From NCBI GenBank assembly GCA_910585935.1, contig CAJUHN010000077.1:1-14312 (forward strand): a stretch of 14,312 nt of DNA, read 5' to 3'. A model generated the notes under the pieces. That model worked only from the letters and a program-made list of their open reading frames with translations. It made no database searches and was not told the DNA's origin. Numbering within the stretch: position 1 is the stretch's first letter; each line of letters opens with the position of its first letter. The stretch comes from an uncultured Lachnospiraceae bacterium. Its GTDB lineage: Bacteria > Bacillota > Clostridia > Lachnospirales > Lachnospiraceae. Positions 7,090 to 14,235 of this stretch are shown piece after piece. Position numbers and translations under genes: made by a program.

Positions 7090-9405
7090 TTGGATAAAAA
7101 TTTGAAAAAGAAATCCAGAGTAGGAAATATAATTGCCGCTTTTCTTATTCTTGCCTCAGCATTTTTAATGGTGATTAGTTATCCGCATTTCAAAAAGACA
7201 GCAGAAAAAAATTATGAGAGAGAGGAGTATGATAATGAAGAAATTGTTTCTAAATTAATGAATTGTAATTATGCGCTTTATATTGATGCATTGGAAAAAA
7301 AGCAGAATCAGAGAATAGATCCTATTGATATCTTTTATCCAGAGTTAAGACAAATGAGGATAGATGACTATTATTCAGAAGAAGAAAGTGAAATGTCTGG
7401 TTATTATGAGATTACAGACATAGAAAGCTTTTTAAGTTACAAAAGAAATTTTATTGATAATTTTTACTCTGATTATCATTCTATAGAAAATGCTTTAAAT
7501 TCTATAGAGGGGAATTGGGAATATGAAGTTTGGGACGAGAATGGAGAGAGAATTTTATCTAATACAGATAATATTTTAAAAGATTTGTATGAAGAAGGTA
7601 TGGAACGATATTATCTGAGTTTTCAATATAATAAAGATGGAAGAGGTTTTGTTAAAGATGTAGTGGGGATATCAGAAGAGGAAGTACAAAATATTTTATT
7701 TGAAAATAGTGATCCTATGAAGAGATATTATAATTATTCTGAATATAGTTATTTTCCAGAGTTTTCCTTTCAAACTCCACAAAATTATACTTTTATTTAT
7801 TGCGCTACGACACAAGGAATGGAGGGATATAAAGAAAGATGGCAGACATTAGGATATTATTATGACAATACTTCTTATTTATATTTTTTATTTTTCTTAG
7901 TGATTATTTCGGCAGCAGGGTTAATATTGCCATCTATAAAAAAATGGGAAATAGGAAAAGAAAAGATTTTTTGTATTCCATTAGAGTTGGTGTTTCTTTT
8001 ATTTGCTTGTGTGTTGGGCACTAGCTTTTCTATGATACCTGATATCATTATTTCTATAAATAATGGAGAATGGACACAAATGATATTAGGGCAATGGAAT
8101 ATGCCAATAAAAATGGTGTATTTCCTCGTTTCTATGATAAATATTGCGATTTGGTCATTGATTTTTGGGACATGGTATTGGGGAGTAGTATGTATGAGGG
8201 CAGTATTTTCTATGGGATTAATAAAGTATTTAAAGGAAAGATGTTTATTTTGTCTAGTATGTCAGTGGATTGGAAGGCAAATAAAAAAGATATTTGGGCT
8301 GGGAAGGAGAATTTATCGAAGTTTTTTAAATATTGATTTGTCTAATAAAGAAACCGCTGTCATTTTAAAAATCGTGGTGGTGAATTTTGTGATAGCAGCG
8401 ATTATCAGCAGTTTTTGGTTTTTTGGAATTATTGGATTAGTGATTTATAGTATTGTATTATTTTTTATTCTGCGCAAGTATTATATTGATTTGCAAAAGA
8501 AGTATCAAGTGTTGTTAAAGGCTACAAATGAGATAGCAGAAGGAAATTTAGATGTAGTGATTACAGAAGATGTGGGGATTTTTGAGGCATTTAAAGGAGA
8601 GATAGAAAGGATTCAATCTGGTTTTAAAAGGGCGGTGGAAGAGGAATTAAAAAGTCAGCGCATGAAAACGGATTTAATTACAAATGTATCTCATGATTTA
8701 AAAACTCCATTGACAGCGATTATCACATATGTGAATTTATTGAAAGATGAGAATTTAGAAAAGGAAAAACAGACAGCATATGTTGAAATTTTGGAGAGAA
8801 AATCCTTACGGTTAAAAAGTCTAATTGAAGATTTATTTGAAATCAGTAAAGCGACAAGCAAAAATATCAGTTTGAATTTGGTTGATATTGATATTGTGAG
8901 TCTATTAAAAGAAGTTAGATTAGAGCTTTATGAGAAGATAGAAGAATCTGGTGTAGACTTTCGATTTAATTTTCCAGAAGAAAAAATAATTTTATTATTA
9001 GATAGTCAAAAGACATATCGAGTGTTTGAAAATTTGATGGTAAATATTACAAAATATGCGATGCCACATACGAGAGCATATATTTCTCTGGAGAATAGGT
9101 ATGATAAAGTGATTATTTCCATGAAAAATGTATCTATGGTAGAACTAAATGTAAAGCCAGAAGAGCTGACGGAACGTTTTGTGAGAGGGGATCAATCCAG
9201 AAATACAGAAGGATCGGGATTGGGATTAGCGATTGTAGAGAGTTTTGTAGAATTACAGGGAGGAACGATGGAGTTAGAGGTGGAAGCGGATTTATTTAAA
9301 GTGACAATTACATTTCCACATAATTATGAAGTATATCAGGAGAAACTTCCAGAAATAAGGTTGGAAATAGAAGAAGTTATAAAGGAAATTCAGGTAAAGG
9401 AATAA
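7090..9405 (+). CDS. VanS-like sensor histidine kinase with large ectodomain and multiple membrane segments
   Basis: This 771-residue membrane kinase probably phosphorylates the response regulator encoded upstream. TM1 spans about residues 14-32. A long, acidic, Tyr-rich ectodomain (about 33-260) resembles nothing I recognise. Further hydrophobic spans lie near 262-282, 291-322, 342-367 and 423-461. A HAMP-like linker follows, then the HisKA motif TNVSHDLKTPLTAI with phospho-acceptor His535. The ATPase domain has an N-box NLMVNITKYA (Asn648 and Asn652), an F-box RFVRGDQSRN and a G-box GSGLGLAIV (from Gly708). The usual DxGxG box is replaced by a KNVSM stretch, as in some VanS-like kinases of Clostridia. 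Translation appears to start at TTG 7090, with GGAG 11 nt upstream. Terminator H1 follows 32 bp after the stop. The ligand is unknown. Confidence 0.93.
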   Translation: MDKNLKKKSRVGNIIAAFLILASAFLMVISYPHFKKTAEKNYEREEYDNEEIVSKLMNCNYALYIDALEKKQNQRIDPIDIFYPELRQMRIDDYYSEEESEMSGYYEITDIESFLSYKRNFIDNFYSDYHSIENALNSIEGNWEYEVWDENGERILSNTDNILKDLYEEGMERYYLSFQYNKDGRGFVKDVVGISEEEVQNILFENSDPMKRYYNYSEYSYFPEFSFQTPQNYTFIYCATTQGMEGYKERWQTLGYYYDNTSYLYFLFFLVIISAAGLILPSIKKWEIGKEKIFCIPLELVFLLFACVLGTSFSMIPDIIISINNGEWTQMILGQWNMPIKMVYFLVSMINIAIWSLIFGTWYWGVVCMRAVFSMGLIKYLKERCLFCLVCQWIGRQIKKIFGLGRRIYRSFLNIDLSNKETAVILKIVVVNFVIAAIISSFWFFGIIGLVIYSIVLFFILRKYYIDLQKKYQVLLKATNEIAEGNLDVVITEDVGIFEAFKGEIERIQSGFKRAVEEELKSQRMKTDLITNVSHDLKTPLTAIITYVNLLKDENLEKEKQTAYVEILERKSLRLKSLIEDLFEISKATSKNISLNLVDIDIVSLLKEVRLELYEKIEESGVDFRFNFPEEKIILLLDSQKTYRVFENLMVNITKYAMPHTRAYISLENRYDKVIISMKNVSMVELNVKPEELTERFVRGDQSRNTEGSGLGLAIVESFVELQGGTMELEVEADLFKVTITFPHNYEVYQEKLPEIRLEIEEVIKEIQVKE

Positions 9406-9437
9406 AAAAAGATAGGGTGTTAGATTAGATTTAGAAC

Positions 9438-9477
9438 AAAAAGGTTCGCGTAATAGGATATTACGCGAACCTTTTTT
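9438..9477 (+). terminator. H1: perfect intrinsic terminator after the kinase gene
   Basis: An 18-bp perfect stem, AAAAAGGTTCGCGTAATA (9438-9455) with its exact complement (9459-9476), closes a GGA loop and ends in a T-run. The stem is flanked by A on one side and T on the other, so it may work in both directions. A degraded copy in reverse orientation (H2) lies at 10236-10274. Confidence 0.9.
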
Positions 9478-9526
9478 CTAAAAAAATTTCTATCAATATA
9501 GAAAAAAATACCATATTCAAAAAAAT

Positions 9527-9540
9527 GTTCTCATGAGAAC
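9527..9540. repeat. Perfect 14-bp palindrome between A and T tracts
   Basis: GTTCTCATGAGAAC is an exact palindrome preceded by an A-run and followed by TTTTT. It could be a small terminator hairpin behind H1 or a dimeric repressor operator. No promoter overlaps it clearly. Confidence 0.45.
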
Positions 9541-9606
9541 TTTTTATAAGAAAAAATAATAAAAAAGGTTCTATGAATCATCTTGTATTTGTTTCACATA
9601 AGAATC

Positions 9607-9754
9607 AAAGGTTCGCTACAGCAAAGAAGTATTCCAACGAAGACGCGCTCTCGCTCCGTTCCAGACGTAGCGGTACTAAATTCGCAGCCCCTAACAGGTC
9701 TGCTTATTAAGTACCAACGTCTTCCAAGGGTCTTCTTTCGGAATACTTCTTTGC
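9607..9754 (+). repeat. R2: structured repeat upstream of the TnpB-like gene
   Basis: The outer stem GCAAAGAAGTATTCC (9621-9635) pairs perfectly with 9740-9754. Inner stems are GAAGAC (9639-9644) with GTCTTC (9730-9735), AGACG (9663-9667) with CGTCT (9718-9722), GGTACT (9672-9677) with AGTACC (9710-9715), and GCAG (9684-9687) with CTGC (9700-9703) capped by CCT/AGG. From CTCCGTTCC to GGGTCT (about 80 bp) it matches R3 with a single difference, but R3 uses entirely different outer arms. The element begins with AAAGGTTCGC, which also starts terminator H1 and, slightly altered, R1. It lies in an 814-bp stretch with no convincing gene. Confidence 0.85.
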
Positions 9755-9955
9755 CTACGCTGGTTTATAGACTGCTTTAGAAAAAAAAGCATGTTTCATT
9801 TATCACAATAGAGTTCAAGTTACATTTTGAAAGATAAATACTACAAAAATATCCTTATTTGCTATTCCATACATAAAAATAAATCTCATTCCTATCCAGT
9901 AAAAAATTTTTGCAACAAATCCCGTCTTTCACTTCCTAGAAAAGCCTAAAAAGTA
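9755..9955. other. AT-rich spacer between inverted repeats R2 and R3
   Basis: I see no gene, RNA or clear promoter in this roughly 200-bp AT-rich segment. It separates two R elements that face opposite ways. No transposase fragment or open reading frame of believable composition is present. Confidence 0.5.
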
Positions 9956-10101
9956 ACGGTTTCCCGAAAAGATACCCTAGGCAGACCCTTGGAAGACGTT
10001 GGTACTTAATGAGCAGACCTGTTAGGGGCTGCGAATTTAGTACCGCTACGTCTGGAACGGAGCGGGAGCACGTCTGACAAGGGTATTTTTCGGGAAACCG
10101 T
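9956..10101 (-). repeat. R3: structured repeat in inverted orientation
   Basis: Seen on the plus strand, the outer stem ACGGTTTCCCG (9956-9966) pairs with CGGGAAACCGT (10091-10101). It continues through AAAAGATACCC (9967-9977) against GGGTATTTTT (10081-10090) with one bulge, giving about 21 pairs. The second stem is CAGAC (9982-9986) with GTCTG (10072-10076). The third is AGACG (9994-9998) with CGTCT (10049-10053). The core is almost identical to R2 in reverse orientation, but the outer and second stems are different and still complementary. The small GCG/CGC hairpin of R2 becomes GTG/CGC here, which pairs if a wobble is allowed. Confidence 0.85.
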
Positions 10102-10199
10102 GACCCATTCGCCAATCTCTTTCCCCCTGAAACAACAGGCAACAACAGAAATCTCCTAACCAAAACCAAATAAACCCAACCCATTTGAAAAATTTCACC

Positions 10200-10228
10200 T
10201 TGCAATACAAAAACTTTTGTGCTATAGT
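10200..10228 (+). promoter_or_regulatory. Promoter of the TnpB-like gene
   Basis: TTGCAA (10200-10205) and TATAGT (10223-10228) are 17 bp apart. TG at 10220-10221 adds an extended -10 element. Transcription would start near 10235, exactly where hairpin H2 begins. The preceding 10102-10199 is C-rich on the + strand, opposite to the G-rich surroundings, and contains no gene I can support. Confidence 0.7.
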
Positions 10229-10235
10229 AAGAAAG

Positions 10236-10274
10236 AAAAAAGGTTCGCGTAATATCCTATTACTAGAACTTTTA
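10236..10274 (+). repeat. H2: degraded reverse-oriented copy of H1 in the leader of the TnpB-like gene
   Basis: The left arm AAAAAAGGTTCGCGTAATA and the TCC loop are exactly what a reverse-complemented H1 would give. The right arm (10258-10274) differs from H1: TAGAACTTTTA replaces GCGAACC plus the T-run. The hairpin therefore still forms, but with an internal loop and a short, broken T-tract. It starts at the predicted transcription start and ends about 18 nt before the ATG. It may be a weakened terminator or attenuator, or simply a leader stem. Confidence 0.6.
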
Positions 10275-10291
10275 TTCAGGATAGAGGGATT

Positions 10292-11581
10292 ATGGAACAA
10301 AAAAAGATGGGGAGTGTGACGACGACCTATAAGTTACACTTATATCGGAAACATTTGAATTGGTTACGTTTGACTCAGGAATTATATCATTCCGTTTTCG
10401 CTTTTTATTATGAAGTTCTTTTAAACCATCAGGAATTGTTGGAGAGGAGTAATTATTCTTTGATGAGGGAATTAGAAATTCTTACGGTTGGCACAAAGGA
10501 GATGAAAAAGGCGGAACAAAAGCCAGAGTATCCTTTGGAAACCTTTCCCAAACTTCCTCTTTATTTCCGAAGAGCAGTGATCAATGGTGCGATCAGTTTA
10601 GTCCGAAGTTATCAAAAAAATTTGGAAAATTGGGAGCAGAATCCCGAAGTGTTTTCCTGCCCTTCCACGGCAAGGCAATTTCATGCTGCGCCCGTTTATT
10701 ATAAAGGAATGTATAAGGATTTTACGGAGAGTAGTATATGTTTAAAACTTTATACTGGAGAAATATGGAAGTGGGTGAAGTATCGGTATACGGGAAGGGA
10801 GCTTCCGAAAAACGCGGAATGGCTTTCCCCTAGCATAAAAATTGGAAAGAAAGAAGCATGGTTACATGTGCCAGTGGTAGAAACGGTAGGAGATATTCGC
10901 ACGATAGCGGAGCGGATGGAAACGGAAGAGAAGATCTTAGCGGTGTCTTTTCCGGGGAATGATGTGATGGCGGTCTGTTGTGTGTTGGATAAAGACGGGA
11001 AGAAAAGAAAGAGTTGTTTTCTGCGGGGAGGAAAGGAACTGAAAGCAAAAAGAAAACAGCTTGTGAGAAAGATGGAAAAGGTGAGGAAGAGTCGAGGGAA
11101 GAAGGAGAGAAGTGAGGGAGAGGTTGTACCAGAGAGGGTGTATTTGGAGAAGATAGAGAGGCTGAATGAAATGTATGCGCATAGGATCAGTCGAAAGATT
11201 GTATCATTTGCACAGGAGGAAGACATTAAAGTGATTGTAGTGCCGCATTATGAAGAAGAGATAGCATTTCAAAAGATGAGATATTTCAAGGTGAGTGAGT
11301 ATGATTGGATTGGGAGAAAGATTATTCGATTTTTGAAGTATAAAGCCTTTCAAAAAGGGATAGTGGTAGGGAGTGTGGGAGCATATCATATCGCGGATCG
11401 GTGTAGTGAATGTGGAAGTGAGATAAAGAAATATAATGAAGGACATCGAGCGAATAAGAGGTATTATGGAGGGAAGCTTTATGTGTGTGAGAAAGGACAT
11501 CGAGGGAATAGTGGAGAGAATACCGCGAGGAATATTGGAAAGAGGTTTTTGGAGAGATATCAAGGAATAGATGAGTTATAA
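10292..11581 (+). CDS. TnpB/OrfB-like protein with apparently inactive RuvC domain
   Basis: This 429-residue protein has TnpB architecture: an N-terminal OrfB helix-turn-helix/WED-like part (TTTYKLHLYRK onward), a basic lysine-rich bridge near residues 245-275, a split RuvC core, and a CxxC zinc knuckle (Cys371, Cys374) followed by Cys399 and GH (402-403) in place of the second CxxC. By eye-alignment, Ser219 in ILAVSFPGND replaces the RuvC-I Asp, Pro318 in VIVVPHYEEE replaces the RuvC-II Glu, and Gly408 in NSGENTARNI replaces the RuvC-III Asp. Such a protein could bind DNA through a guide RNA without cutting, as in TldR repressors. No TnpA transposase lies in the window. AGAGGG sits 3-4 nt before the ATG. 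The reading frame is intact, which argues for function. Acidic residues nearby (Asp224, Glu321-323, Glu409) could alter this view in a proper alignment. Confidence 0.8.
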   Translation: MEQKKMGSVTTTYKLHLYRKHLNWLRLTQELYHSVFAFYYEVLLNHQELLERSNYSLMRELEILTVGTKEMKKAEQKPEYPLETFPKLPLYFRRAVINGAISLVRSYQKNLENWEQNPEVFSCPSTARQFHAAPVYYKGMYKDFTESSICLKLYTGEIWKWVKYRYTGRELPKNAEWLSPSIKIGKKEAWLHVPVVETVGDIRTIAERMETEEKILAVSFPGNDVMAVCCVLDKDGKKRKSCFLRGGKELKAKRKQLVRKMEKVRKSRGKKERSEGEVVPERVYLEKIERLNEMYAHRISRKIVSFAQEEDIKVIVVPHYEEEIAFQKMRYFKVSEYDWIGRKIIRFLKYKAFQKGIVVGSVGAYHIADRCSECGSEIKKYNEGHRANKRYYGGKLYVCEKGHRGNSGENTARNIGKRFLERYQGIDEL

Positions 11582-11601
11582 ATTAAAAAGATAGGATGAG
11601 G

Positions 11602-11779
11602 TATATGAGAATCATTTATGGTTCTATCATATAAAACCTAGGGAAACGATAGGTAAGGAAGACAGAAGGAAAGTTAGTTAGAAGAGAAGTCTGTGTTCTG
11701 ACGGTACAGTATCGCCGGTATCTGCTTTCAGAAAGCACATACGAAGAAGGGAGAAATCCCGTTTATACTGAGAGGTATG
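11602..11779 (+). ncRNA. Candidate guide-RNA scaffold downstream of the TnpB-like gene
   Basis: The 275-bp gap after the stop codon is rich in pairing. A bulged hairpin joins TATATGA-GAATCAT (11602-11615) to ATGGTTC-TA-TCATATA (11618-11633). TGCTTT pairs with AAAGCA (11723-11737). GGGA-GAAA-TCCC (11749-11760) has a GNRA tetraloop and is enclosed by CATAC/GTATG (11738-11742/11775-11779). CAGTAT (11707-11712) can pair with ATACTG (11765-11770) as a pseudoknot. TnpB guide RNAs typically overlap the 3' end of the gene and continue past the stop with a pseudoknotted scaffold, so the placement fits. The guide would follow from about 11780; I found no matching target in the window. A leader or attenuator for the polysaccharide genes is an alternative. 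Ends are approximate. Confidence 0.5.
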
Positions 11780-11856
11780 AAAAGAAGGGTTTATGGAACT
11801 CATGGAAAGTAGAAAATATTTCGTTTCATTTAGAAAGAAATAAGAGGAAGAGAACT

Positions 11857-12663
11857 ATGTGTATGGTATCAGTAGTTATGCCAGCATATAACGCAGAAAG
11901 ATTTATCGGACAGGCAATCGAATCGGTATTGGAACAAGATGTTCGATTAGAATTGATTGTGATTAATGATGCTTCTACGGATGGGACAGAAGAAATGATT
12001 CAGACCTATTTAAAAGATGAGAGAATGGTATATGTAAAAAATGTGTGTAATCAAGGAGTAGCAGAAAGCAGAAATATCGGAGTAAAAAGAGCGAAAGGGG
12101 ACTATATCGCATTTTTGGATGCCGATGATTGGTGGGAGAGAGGGAAGTTAGGAAAACAGGTAAAGGTACTAAAAGAAAAAGGAGCTGTTTTGTGTTATAC
12201 AGGAAGGAAGCTGTATAGTCAAGATGGAAAAGAGTTAAAAGGAATCATTCGTGTGAAAGAGGCTTTATGGTATCAGCAGCTTCTTTATAGTAATTGGATC
12301 GCATGTTCTTCTGTTTTGTGGAAGAGAGAAGTGGCATTAGAGTTTCCTATGAAACACGATGAATACCATGAAGATTATATGGTTTGGTTGGAATGTCTGA
12401 AAAAGTATGGGATGGCATATGGGATTGATGAGCCACTTTTATGTTATCGTATGAGTAAAAAGGGGAAGTCAAGAAATCCAATAAAGTCTGCGAAGATGAC
12501 TTATGGAATGCATCGCTGTATGGGAAAAAGTCTGTTAAGTGCGGCTTTTTATACAGGGAGTCATTTGATGAATGCGATTTGGAAATATCAGTGTGCAGCA
12601 GTAGGAAAAAAAGTTTGGAGCTTAAAACGTGGAAACGGTAATAAAAAATACGAAGAACAGTAA
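11857..12663 (+). CDS. GT2-family glycosyltransferase
   Basis: This 268-residue GT-A enzyme begins VSVVMPAYNAERFIGQAIES, the nucleotide-binding start of GT2 enzymes, followed by VINDASTDGT. The metal-binding DxD is Asp88-Ala-Asp90 in FLDADDWW. A conserved HEDYMVWLE block near residues 170-178 holds the likely catalytic acidic residues. The C-terminal part carries weakly hydrophobic helices but no clear transmembrane anchor. It should transfer a sugar from a nucleotide donor during surface glycan assembly; donor and acceptor cannot be read from the sequence. The ATG at 11857 has GAGGAAG 6 nt upstream; a second ATG two codons later is less well spaced. I see no good promoter between 11582 and 11856, so it may be read from the TnpB-like gene's promoter. 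It overlaps the next gene by 35 bp. Confidence 0.9.
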   Translation: MCMVSVVMPAYNAERFIGQAIESVLEQDVRLELIVINDASTDGTEEMIQTYLKDERMVYVKNVCNQGVAESRNIGVKRAKGDYIAFLDADDWWERGKLGKQVKVLKEKGAVLCYTGRKLYSQDGKELKGIIRVKEALWYQQLLYSNWIACSSVLWKREVALEFPMKHDEYHEDYMVWLECLKKYGMAYGIDEPLLCYRMSKKGKSRNPIKSAKMTYGMHRCMGKSLLSAAFYTGSHLMNAIWKYQCAAVGKKVWSLKRGNGNKKYEEQ

Positions 12664-14200
12664 AGTGATAAAAATCAAAAAGATAATGAAGAAACTATAC
12701 CATTTGGTGGAAGAGAATAGATTTTTTGCTTCGCTATGTTTTCGTGGATATCAGTTTTATAAAAAACTCAGATATAAAGAATGTAGAACAAATTGGAAAA
12801 AGAGAACACCATATTGGAAAAAAGAGGCGTTACCTCCAAAAAGTAAACTGAAAGAAATTATAGTAGCAGCGATATGTGATGAGATGACATGGAAAAATTT
12901 GCAGAAGGAATGTAAAGTGATTTCTTTGACACCTGCGAATTGGAAAGAGGTGTTTTGGAAAGAAAGACCAGATGTTTTTTTTTGCGAGTCGGCATGGACG
13001 GGGTTATTAGAGCAAAAAGAATGTTGGCATGGGCAGATTTATCGCAATCATAATCTTCTGTTTGAGAATAGAAAGACGCTTTTTTCTATTCTTAAATTTT
13101 GTAATAGGTATCAAATTCCTACGGTGTTTTGGAATAAAGAAGATCCCACTTTTTTTTCTCATCGTCGGTATGATTTTAAAGATACAGCACTTCGGTTTGA
13201 TTGGATTTTCACGACAGCAAAAGAGTGTGTGGAGAAATATAAGGCTTTAGGGCATAAGCAGGTAGAGGTGATGATGTTTGGATTTTCCCCTTATTTATTT
13301 CATCCTTTGGGATGTTTGCCCAAGGAGAGAAAAGCGATCTTTGCAGGAAGTTGGTATGCAGAGGAAAAGGAGCGTTGTGAAGCATTAACACAGATATTTG
13401 ATATGGTGCTAGAACAGGATATTCCGTTGACGATTTATGATAGACAAAGTGGAACGATAAAAGAAGGAAGAACCTATCCAGAAAAATATCGCCCTTATGT
13501 TAGAAAGGCACTTCCGTTTGAAGCGCTTGGAAATGAGTTTAAACATGTGAGGTATGCCATCAATATTAATACGGTGACAGAATCAGAAACGATGTTTGCG
13601 AGAAGAGTATTGGAATGTATGGCGATGAATACGATTTTAATTAGTAATGAATCGGTAGGGATGAGGAAGCTATTTCCGAAAGGGATCTGGTTTTTAGGAG
13701 AGGAGATGTCAGAGGAAGGGATAGAAAAGATTTGTGATGAGAATCGAGAGCAAATTTTTTGCTCTCATACGAATGAAAAACGTCTTACGGAACTATTTGA
13801 AAAAATAGGGATTTTGCAGAAAAGAGAAAAAGTGAGAATTTTGGTATGGAAAAAGACAGAAAAGAACAGATCAAAAGTACAGATGAATCAGTTAGAAGGA
13901 GAGAGGTTTGTCGCGGACTGTGTGACCGCAAAAGAGTTTTTATATGATATAAAACAGAGTTATCAATATGGATTTTGGATAGATAACAAAAATAAAATGC
14001 CAGATTTTGATATGGTATTGTCGCATGTTTGCTATTTGCCAAAAGGGTGTGGAATACGTGTTTCTAAGAAGGCAGATTTTACCATAATAGAAGATGCGGA
14101 ACATGAAAATGTATTGTATCCATGGGAAATTTTTAAAAAGATCGTTTCGGAAAAACAAGGGAAAACGAAGAAATATCTTTTAAGAATGGGATTTTTATGA
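12629..14200 (+). CDS. CgeB-like glycosyltransferase of a surface polysaccharide cluster
   Basis: This 523-residue protein has the pattern of the CgeB/Glyco_trans_1_2 group. PTVFWNKEDP (about residues 165-173) and FAGSW (238-242) mark the two halves of a GT-B-like fold. YAININTVTESE and RRVLECMAMNTILISNES form the C-terminal donor-binding block (about 308-345). Proteins of this type occur in teichoic-acid and capsule clusters; the sugar is unknown. The C-terminal 120 residues (about 400-523) look like an added domain I cannot name. Translation probably starts at GTG 12629 inside the GT2 gene, since GGAG lies 8 nt before it. ATG 12686, after the GT2 stop, has no comparable ribosome site and would remove 19 residues. 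The overlap suggests translational coupling. Confidence 0.82.
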   Translation: METVIKNTKNSKVIKIKKIMKKLYHLVEENRFFASLCFRGYQFYKKLRYKECRTNWKKRTPYWKKEALPPKSKLKEIIVAAICDEMTWKNLQKECKVISLTPANWKEVFWKERPDVFFCESAWTGLLEQKECWHGQIYRNHNLLFENRKTLFSILKFCNRYQIPTVFWNKEDPTFFSHRRYDFKDTALRFDWIFTTAKECVEKYKALGHKQVEVMMFGFSPYLFHPLGCLPKERKAIFAGSWYAEEKERCEALTQIFDMVLEQDIPLTIYDRQSGTIKEGRTYPEKYRPYVRKALPFEALGNEFKHVRYAININTVTESETMFARRVLECMAMNTILISNESVGMRKLFPKGIWFLGEEMSEEGIEKICDENREQIFCSHTNEKRLTELFEKIGILQKREKVRILVWKKTEKNRSKVQMNQLEGERFVADCVTAKEFLYDIKQSYQYGFWIDNKNKMPDFDMVLSHVCYLPKGCGIRVSKKADFTIIEDAEHENVLYPWEIFKKIVSEKQGKTKKYLLRMGFL

Positions 14201-14235
14201 GTGTGGAAAGAAATGGGACAAAGGAGGAAGAAAAG

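Noticed and set aside
9607..10101. R repeats as a CRISPR array
   Set aside because: Copies are long, widely spaced, in both orientations and without regular spacers; no cas genes are present.
9607..10101. R repeats as integron attC sites
   Set aside because: They share variable paired arms with attC sites, but I could not find the paired GTTRRRY/RYYYAAC ends, and no integrase or cassette genes adjoin them.
10750..11226. Minus-strand open frame of 158 codons inside the TnpB-like gene
   Set aside because: It is antisense to a well-supported gene, has low-complexity Ser/Phe/Leu composition typical of shadow frames, and lacks a ribosome site.
11640..11790. Riboswitch or group II intron end
   Set aside because: The stems do not match the conserved cores I know for c-di-GMP, SAM or cobalamin riboswitches, nor the domain V hairpin of group II introns.
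10200..11800. A complete IS200/IS605 transposon
   Set aside because: No TnpA Y1 transposase is present, no clear left and right end hairpins were found, and the RuvC residues of the TnpB-like protein appear lost.
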